This document shows, piece by piece, positions 57,601 through 64,000 of a DNA stretch of 64,000 nt. Within the stretch, counting starts at the first letter, position 1. Each line of letters begins with the position of its first letter. The stretch is from Paratinospora sagittata (taxonomy: Eukaryota; Streptophyta; Magnoliopsida; Ranunculales; Menispermaceae). The notes below the pieces were generated by a model that searched no databases, was not told the DNA's origin, and worked only from the letters and a program-made list of their open reading frames with translations. The stretch is from NCBI GenBank assembly GCA_035771175.1, contig CM069606.1, forward strand, positions 34,936,816 through 35,000,815. Reading direction: 5' to 3'. A program made the position numbers and the translations under genes.

Positions 57601-60093
57601 GAACTTTGGTTTTTTCCTTTAATGTCTTGAATGGGAATTGTCTCATCAGAAACTAGGAAGGAATCACATCCTCTATGAGATTACTTCACATGTTGAAGAT
57701 TGGAAAAGACCATACTGTTTGCAAAATTCCTATCACAACAGGCTAGGTGGTGTTCATTTTATTTTCTTCTCGGACCTTTTAATTTATTGATACAAGGGTG
57801 GACAACTAAACCCATATCTTTTTCACTTAAGGGCATTTAAGCCATGACCAAGGAAGGGGAAAGGATTAGGTGGCAAAAGGGAGTCGTAGCTGATTGTTGA
57901 AGCAGAGAAGGAAAAGCCATGACTGTACCTCTTCTGTCAAAGAGGATTGTGTTGAAGTGGGTCAAGAAGTTAAAGAGGCCCCTGAGTGACCACAAGATTT
58001 TTGTCAAGCAAAGCTGATGTAAGCCAAAGGGTATTGATTCTCACATCCAAAGGAAGTTAAGGATGCATTTCGGCATTGAGTATTGACGATGGTTCAAGCA
58101 ACAAGATTCATCGTTACCTCCCAAGTGGTTTTAAGAAGTTTGTCGTGCAGATGTGAAGGCGTTCGAGTAATTGATGATGCACAACAAGACATATTGAGAA
58201 GATAAAACACACACTGTGTGCAAAAGAAAGAGTAAAGAAATTGTGCAGCAAGTAGCTAAGCTAGACAAGTTGACAAGGTTGCGTAGCCAGGAAGATGAAT
58301 GAGTTAGTCAAGTTTTCTACTGTTTCCCCTTCTAAAAGAAGTGCGTTTTAAGTCACACATAGTGATGACCTTCAGGTGCTATCCATTCCCTTGGTTTAAG
58401 TCCAAAATACTAAACCAAATAATCCATGTAAGGTGCTTGGCAAATCACCACAATCACACTCATATAGAGGAACAAAAAAAACTTATTGTGTTCCCTTTTC
58501 ACTGGCTCAGATTTTCATTTCTACTGCTAGGATGTCAAAAATATTAGAATAGAGGAGCATTTTCAACAGTCAATTCTCTTACAATCCACCAAACCAATAC
58601 CTTACTTCTTAGTTATCCATCTAAATTATTGCTACAACAAGCGGATTATCTACCATTCCTAAATATCTGCAGATGAACCTCTTCACCAAACATCTACTGC
58701 CTACTGAAGCACTCTTGCCTAAGACTAGTGACATCACAGCCCCGGCACCATTTTGATCCACTAATCACATCCGCATGTAGGTGACAGTAACCATGCATTA
58801 AAGTTTAAAATAAATCCACAATAAAAATGTTCCCACTTCCCACAAAAGCTGAAGTTTTCACTTCAGTAAAACAAACCATCTTTTTTTAATTCATAAATGT
58901 TAAATAAAACATCTATGAAAATCAATAAATAAGCATGTAATAGGGAGATTGTTCAGAAAGTTTTTAAAACATTATAAGATGAAAAATCCAGTCGTATAAC
59001 ATCTTTTCTATTTTGATTTTCAAATCCTTTGAATGTATACTTTAGGAATTTATTAAACCTATAAGCCAGAAAACTACAATTGACCTCATCCAAATGGCCA
59101 AATATACGATAGACTGACAATATGAAACGATATATTGTAAAATGTAACATAGCAATTATTATGGTTTATTACTCCCAACTTTTACTGAAGCACAACAAGC
59201 TACGAGTGAGTTTGAGGATTGTCACTAAAATTTCAATCATACTTCTACTACTTTCTACTGTTTCCAATCACTTAACATGGGTTTCAAATTTTCAATAGCA
59301 TTTATCTCAGTTGGGTCTGAGAAATCTCCACTATCAGGATAAAGAAATCTTTGGAGGAGAAGATAAGTCACACGAAATAAGAATCAATTTGGTTGCAAAT
59401 GGTCCAAGTTGGACAATTAATCTCTATCAAGGGTAGCTGCAAAAGGTTAGGCAAACAACTAAGCTAAACCCAGTGTCGTCAAGGTACCAAGGTAATGTAT
59501 ATAGACAATTTGGCTCCGTCTAGGTGAGGCGATGCATACAGACCTTGTATATTTCATGGAACTCGGTTGAAAATGCAACTAGAATAGATATCAATTATCA
59601 CCAACTAAGACATTGAAATTTATGGAAATGCAGATGATTCAAAAAACAAAAACAAAACCTGAAATGTGAGGCTAAAAGGATTCTTAAACCCTCGCTTCGG
59701 CAATCGGCGACGAAGCGGGGTCTGACCTCCTTCGAACCCAAACTTCACACCTCCTCTCGCTTTCTGCCCCTTATGACCTCTTCCGGCCGTCTTTCCCTTA
59801 CCGGAACCGATCCCCCGACCCTTTCGCTTCTTCTTGTGCTTCCTTCCTTTGCTGTCTCTCAGATCATTCAAACTCAGAAGACTACTGTAAGACCTAATTC
59901 CATTCGAAAAACACGCACCGTTGCTACTTCCAGGTTTAAGGCTACGATTAAGAAGATCGGAGAAATGTAGAGAATGAAGCGGCGATACGGAAGAGGTTGT
60001 TGCTGCAGAGATTATTAAGGTGGTAGGTCTGGTGTGGCTTGAAGATTGGCGAATCGATGTTGATAGTATCGATGATAATCTCCGCCTCAGCAT
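54635..60093 (-). CDS. Mitochondrial large ribosomal subunit protein uL15m
   Basis: Exons on the minus strand: 60093-59659, 55538-55455, 55370-55281, 54886-54635; 286 residues. It is the nuclear-encoded bacterial-type L15 of the mitochondrial ribosome's large subunit. An Arg/Ser-rich presequence ([19 protein letters not shown], to about residue 70) precedes the L15 core: [40 protein letters not shown], then [30 protein letters not shown] and [19 protein letters not shown], the family signature. A basic tail ([20 protein letters not shown]) is typical of the plant mitochondrial form. All junctions are GT-AG and phase 0. The start at 60093 is preferred because it opens directly on the presequence; an in-frame ATG 39 bases upstream (60132) would add [13 protein letters not shown]. 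Intron 1 is 4119 bp and carries several insertions. It converges with ATG13. Confidence 0.95.
55985..56360 (-). pseudogene. ndhK: Plastid ndhK fragment in the nucleus (NUPT), in mL15 intron 1
   Basis: Minus-strand translation gives [38 protein letters not shown], then after a small frameshift [32 protein letters not shown] and [10 protein letters not shown]. This is the C-terminal half of the plastid NADH dehydrogenase-like subunit K. The high identity in order and the absence of an intact frame indicate a nuclear-integrated plastid DNA fragment, decayed by indels and substitutions. The edges are approximate. Confidence 0.9.
56361..57069. other. Unassigned part of mL15 intron 1 (left)
   Basis: No gene recognised. 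The region beyond the ndhK homology does not continue colinearly with plastid sequence that I can recognise. Confidence 0.4.
57070..57340 (-). pseudogene. L1-type LINE ORF2 C-terminal scrap in mL15 intron 1
   Basis: The minus-strand frame contains [20 protein letters not shown] then [16 protein letters not shown], resembling the W-x-I-W-x-E-R-N-x-R-x-F block after the zinc-binding domain of plant L1 ORF2 proteins. No RT or tail is visible. Moderate confidence, by resemblance. Confidence 0.55.
57919..58302 (+). pseudogene. RPL32: Processed pseudogene of cytosolic ribosomal protein eL32
   Basis: Beginning at an ATG it reads [32 protein letters not shown], stop, CKPKGIDS; further on LMMHNKTY and, at the end, [13 protein letters not shown] followed by TGA. 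These are the N-terminus, PKGIDS block and terminal RSQEDE of eL32. It spans 384 nt against about 402 for the gene, without introns and with five in-frame stops before the terminal one, so it is most simply a retrocopy. No poly-A or target duplication remains. It lies antisense to mL15 inside its first intron. Confidence 0.9.
58303..59658. other. Unassigned part of mL15 intron 1 (right)
   Basis: No gene recognised. CAGTGTCGTCAAGGTACCAAG at 59470 resembles the terminus of the hAT MITE family in QCR6, but no partner end was found. Confidence 0.4.
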
Positions 60094-60872
60094 TTTGAGC
60101 TTCTTAGATGAACATTCTTGCGATACATGCAAAATCTAGGGTTTTCTTTTTGGTTTTCGTCAGGTAGAAGAAGAAGAAGCGCAGTGTAGAAGAACTGAAG
60201 AAGGTCCTCCTTTTATTTTTATTTTTATTTATATTTAATTTATTTTTTATATTTTTTACTATACTGTGCACTTGAAGCGCTTGAGTATAACGTATTTTGA
60301 GGGTTCCTATTTTAACCCCACGTCACCCCCTCTCAACGTTCCAATTACTCGAAGTACCCCATCTAAAATATTAACACTATTCTTACGTAAGCTAAAATAT
60401 TAAAAAATCCTAAAGTATCATCTCCATTCTCATCTCAACCCCACCGTCATCTTCTTCCTCCCTTCATTTTCTTTTCTTAAAAACCCTAACCCCTAACACT
60501 AAAAAGTCATTATTTTCCACCATTTTCTTCTCTCTCTTGTTCATTTTCATCATTTTCTTGTTCACGAAGATATTTTCCTACTAAAGAATTGGTTGCTAGA
60601 TCCATTTATTCGGTAAGAAATGCATATTTTTATTCTTTCTTTTTTTTGTTTCCACGCACTTTTATCTATGAAATAGAGCATGTATGTGTGTTTTTTCATG
60701 TGATAAAACCCTCTAGAAGCTCACCATCGTGGCAACCGAATCGACGCAATTACTTCGGCCATAATCGAACGAACCAACTGTTATGGTTCAACCCTAAGTG
60801 GTCGAACCTCTTCCCTCCCTCAATATTTTTTTTTTTTGTAATTACTAATTAACTATTTTTATTTTATACAAA

Positions 60873-61160
60873 TATGTCAAGGGCACACAATACCACTTCT
60901 AGTGAGCAAAGTGGCTCACGCACTCGGCCTACAGCATCAGAAAGGAGACGGCGGTGTATGGAATCCAATTTACCTTTCATCGTGGACAATGTAAAAGAAG
61001 AACAACAAGTAAACGAAACAAACACACAATCATTGATGAAGGGAGCATAAATACTGAAGAAAAAGAGAGTGCCCCTATCTCATTTTCGAAAGGCCCTATT
61101 GATCTCACCGTACTAACTAGTTTTAAGAATCATATTGCTGCACCTATATGGGTAAATGAA
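60873..61160 (+). pseudogene. PMD-type protein first-exon remnant
   Basis: An ATG at 60873 opens MSRAHNTTSSEQSGSRTRPT with a Lys/Arg/Glu-rich continuation. After a frameshift near 61020 the frame gives SFSKGPIDLTVLTSFKNHIA, then APIWVNE and a GTAAGT donor at 61159. The G-P-I-D-x-x-x-L-T-S-F-K-x-H-x-A-x-x-I-W pattern is that at the start of plant mobile domain proteins. No downstream PMD exon was found. Confidence 0.65.
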
Positions 61161-61514
61161 GTAAGTTTTCATCTCTTTTTATAGTACTCTTGTTCTTGAC
61201 GGTTCTTTCTTGTTAATAATGAACCATCAGAAAGGAGACGACGGCTTATAGAATCCAATTTACCTTCTATCGCAGATAATGTAGAAGAAGAAAAGCAAGC
61301 AAACGAGACAAGCACACAATGCACTGATCAAGGGAGCATAAATACTGAAGAAGAAAAGCCTCTATCTCGTTTCTAAAAGGCCCTACTGACCCAGCCGTAC
61401 TGACTAGTTTTAAGAATCATGTTGTTCCAGCTATATGGGTAAATGAAGTAAGTTTTCATCCTTTTTTATAGTATTTTTGTTGTTTTGACGGTTCTTTCTT
61501 GTTAATAATGACTA
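60935..61514. repeat. 290-bp tandem duplication of the PMD-like exon
   Basis: CATCAGAAAGGAGACG occurs at 60935 and 61225, and both copies run through CCAATTTACCTT, GGGAGCATAAATACTGAAGA, GGTAAATGAAGTAAG and GACGGTTCTTTCTTG. The second copy has lost bases around 61355 and is further decayed. Confidence 0.92.
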
Positions 61515-61520
61515 TTCATA

Positions 61521-62305
61521 TTCCCCATTTGTACCCCACAAGATGGAAACGAGTGGGCAATGGTACCCCACTATCCAAATTAGGTCTGAATGTTAGTAGA
61601 GAAATAAAAAAATGTCAATAAATGTTTAAGATAACGGGATGGAATGTGAAAATAACAACAAAATGGGAAAATAAAACGTTCGACCACCTAAGGCTGAACC
61701 TTAAACAGTAGGTTCGGCCCTGTCTAGCCAAACCGAGTGCATTTACTCGGCCAGACAATGTCAAACCTAATGTAAAGGGTTCGGCCGCAGGTAGCCAAAC
61801 CTCTTATTTACCCTTTTTTTTTCTTATTTTCTTATTTCCTATTATCTTAAGCATTAGTTAACATTTTTTATTTCCCTACTAACATTTAGACCTAATTTGG
61901 GTGGTGGGATACCATTCCCCATTCATTTCCATCATGTGGGGTACAAGTGAGGAATGGTACCCCACAACCCAAATTAGGTCTGAATGTTGGTAGGCAAATA
62001 AAAAATGTCAATGCCTAGAAATATATGCTAGTAGCTGAAAATGGGAAAAAAAATGGGAATATAAGAGGTTTGACAGGGTACAGCTGAACCTTAAACAGTC
62101 TATACGGCCTTGTCTAGCCGAACCGAGTGCCTATGTTCCTCTAGACAAGGCCAAACTCACTATTTAAGGTTTGACATCTGGTGTTCAAACCTCTTATTTT
62201 TCCATTTTTTTTTTTGGATTTTTAAATTCCATCATGCATTTTTAGACATTTTCAACATGTCTTCGAACATTTAGGGCTAAGTTGGGCGGTGGGACACCAT
62301 TTACC
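61521..62305. repeat. Two tandem inverted-repeat (hairpin) units
   Basis: Unit 1: the arm 61521-61621 (TTCCCCATTTGTACCCCAC ... AAATTAGGTCTGAATGTTAG) is inverted at 61858-61954 (CTAACATTTAGACCTAATTT ... GTGGGGTACAAGTGAGGAA). Unit 2: the arm 61950-62010 is inverted less perfectly at 62230-62305. Each hairpin loop carries palindromes of the GGTTCGGCC type. Confidence 0.88.
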
Positions 62306-63541
62306 ATCAGTTGGTGAACTTTGACATTAAGAGTTGTGAATTAGTTTCCAACCACCCAAAGTGGATCATTTGGAAGATGAATTTCCTAATTCAAAGCATT
62401 TCCACATATATACAAATAAATCAAAACACTTCAGAGTCCAAATAAACATATCAAAATTTTTAAAATAATAACTCTATGTCATCAATTTCATTGTACCAAA
62501 AAAGATTCAAAAATACCAATTCTATACATATATGTCATCAATGTGTCTTTCGATCGGGCATTATTCTTTGACAACTGAATCATGACTTCTACCTCTTCAT
62601 TGTTCAACCTTCCGGCATATGAGTGCCCTTCAAATTGATTCATGCTCACCTACCATTCCTCCCAGCATCTGAATTTTGAATTATAATCACAACTTATTCC
62701 TCCTCCCAACATCTTGAACCCATGAAATGAGTTTCTCCCTAGTATTAAATGAAATGTTAGGGTGAATTGTTCTATATAGTCGACAATCATCTCTAGACAT
62801 GGTTTTTCACCCTGAAATGAACAAAAATATTATAATTAGACAAACAATAACCAAATAAGATCGTAAACCACGTCAAATAAATCCAAATACATAACATATG
62901 CATAAATCTTTAAAAAAATTTAGAAATATAAGGTTCGGTCATATTTGGTCAAACAGTAAGCCTCAGTTCAACCACCCAGGGCCGAACCTACTTCATAAGG
63001 TTCGACCTTGTGTGGCTAAACTTATTGTATAAGGTTCAGTCAAGCAGGGCCAAACCAAAGTGCAATTTTTTACAAAAAAAAAACAACAATGAATTATTCG
63101 AATACACCAAAAACTTACATTTCTTTTATGTACGTCGTCAGCTTGCTTTTTATGCCATAATGCTACCAATATGTGTTGATGGTGGAAGTTTTTGAATGCC
63201 CTAGCTTTTAAAAAAAAAATCAAAATCACTTTAAAATCTTCTCAAAATGGTTTAAACCTTTTAAAAGAAATAAAAAATACTTTGAATTTATACTTACAAC
63301 CAACAAAATGTGTAAATTAGAGAAATGATTTGTAAAAGGAGTTGAAGAAAGAAAAAGACGAAGAAGATGAAAAAGATTAATAGTATGGTGGGTAGGTTTA
63401 GCGGGTGGGTAGGAGGGCTGGTAAAACAATTTAAAATAAGATTTTTTGGGTCATTTGATAGGAGGGTAGTTTAGGAATTTACTTTTTTTTTATTTAGTGG
63501 GGTGATGATAGGGGACATGTGGGGTTCAACTAGCAACCCTC

Positions 63542-63947
63542 TATTTTTATTATATAAAAATTTTAAGAAATAAAATTTATAGTTTTGAATTGAGTAATTC
63601 TAAATATACCCACAAAAAACAATCACTTTACATATATGTTTTATAAATTTTTAAGAATGATACATAACAAGTGGGACTAGAGAGTGTTTCTTGGTTAATA
63701 CATTTAGAATTATCCTTATGAACATCCTGATTTTCATTTTTATTTTTTTAAATAAATGGTACTAATCATAATAATGAGTAAAATAAAATTAAAACAATCT
63801 AATAATTTGGATTGATTAGCTTACGTATGTTATAAATAATAACAGAAACATAGATTTTCATTCAAGAATTGTTCAAAATAGTATCAAGTTATACAATTCA
63901 CAACTACAACTCTTAGAAAACAAAAAAACAGCCACTAAAGCGAAGCT
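63542..63947. other. AT-rich intergenic, no gene recognised
   Basis: Low-complexity sequence after the TIR-bounded element. It may include the 3' UTR of a minus-strand gene entering from the right edge. Confidence 0.4.
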
Positions 63948-64000
63948 ATTGTTCTCTCTTCTTGCGGGAATACGCTCGAACTGATGATAGGCCTGTTTCA
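63948..64000 (-). CDS. Possible C-terminal end of a gene extending past the window
   Basis: The minus-strand frame ETGLSSVRAYSRKKREQ ends in TAG at 63950-63948. The GC content rises sharply in the last 50 bases and the basic tail looks protein-like, but the fragment is too short to identify. Confidence 0.3.

Larger units (their letters stand above)
60785..63056. repeat. Ten dispersed 23-24-bp hyphenated palindromes
   Basis: Units at 60785-60808, 61678-61700, 61711-61734, 61778-61801, 62067-62090, 62168-62191, 62932-62954, 62966-62988, 62999-63021 and 63033-63056. Consensus GGTTYRRYC, 5-6 variable bases, GRYYRAACC. Arms vary together (for example GGTTCAACC with GGTCGAACC, GGTTTGACA with GTTCAAACC), while spacers differ. 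Confidence 0.85.
60299..63541. mobile_element. 3.24-kb TIR-bounded element with PMD-like scraps and palindrome array
   Basis: The left end GAGGGTTCCTATTTTAACCC and the complement of the right end, GAGGGTTGCTAGTTGAACCC, match at 16 of 20 with further similarity inside, so they are terminal inverted repeats. TATTTT flanks both ends (60293-60298, 63542-63547), a possible but short target duplication in AT-rich DNA. Inside are a PMD-protein-like first exon in two tandem copies, two long inverted-repeat units and ten hyphenated palindromes. No transposase. PMD sequences are known passengers of plant MULEs, so a non-autonomous MULE relative is the best guess. It ends ~200 bp upstream of the mL15 start codon. 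Confidence 0.65.

Noticed and set aside
58953..59150. Minus-strand frame in mL15 intron 1
   Set aside because: AT-rich intron sequence, no domain, and it is spliced out of the mL15 transcript.
59470..59560. Fragment resembling the hAT MITE terminus in mL15 intron 1
   Set aside because: Only one end found (CAGTGTCGTCAAGG); no partner terminus or target duplication, so not listed as an element.

Overview
The window is nuclear DNA of a flowering plant, almost certainly a dicot. Coding genes have short exons separated by AT-rich GT-AG introns of up to about 7 kb. The gene set (plant-type QCR6, ATL RING-H2, plant ATG13, mitochondrial uL15) and the repeat content (Ty3/gypsy, Ty1/copia, MULE, hAT, L1- and RTE-type LINEs, tRNA-derived SINEs, one plastid DNA fragment) are plant-typical. 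I cannot name the species. I found no tRNA, rRNA, CRISPR array or bacterial-type operon.

Layout. 1-12085 is nested retrotransposon debris. It holds a minus-strand Ty3/gypsy gag-pol pseudogene with its LTR, a second minus-strand LTR lying in an old LINE, and a plus-strand integrase remnant followed by a ~2.9 kb 3' LTR. That LTR abuts a minus-strand MULE transposase fused to a plant mobile domain (PMD), dead by in-frame stops (12086-14690). 16.5-28.3 kb is one gene for the 69-residue complex III hinge subunit QCR6; its introns are swollen by hAT-type MITEs, and its start codon is split by an intron. 30278-30976 (minus) is an intronless ATL-type RING-H2 ubiquitin ligase. 34097-38818 is a young, complete-looking Ty1/copia element with 295-bp LTRs, a 5-bp target duplication, a gag deletion and one in-frame stop. 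38.9-45.4 kb is intergenic, with SINE remnants and a ~1.45-kb foldback palindrome. 45827-52897 is ATG13, three coding exons, with three TE insertions in intron 2, each bounded by a visible target duplication. 54635-60093 (minus) is mitochondrial ribosomal protein L15, convergent with ATG13; its first intron holds a plastid ndhK fragment, a LINE scrap and an eL32 processed pseudogene. 60299-63541 is a 3.24-kb TIR-bounded element with PMD-like coding scraps and an array of short hyphenated palindromes, ending about 200 bp upstream of the mL15 start.

The four host genes do not form a pathway: QCR6 (respiration) and mL15 (mitochondrial translation) are mitochondrial, ATG13 starts autophagy, and ATL ligases act in ubiquitin signalling. 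The least explained structure is the family of 23-24-bp hyphenated palindromes (arms like GGTTCGGCC/GGCCGAACC) near 44.7 kb and across 60.8-63.1 kb. The rest is explicable as host genes plus layered transposable elements; I see no convincing evidence of a new enzymatic or defence system.
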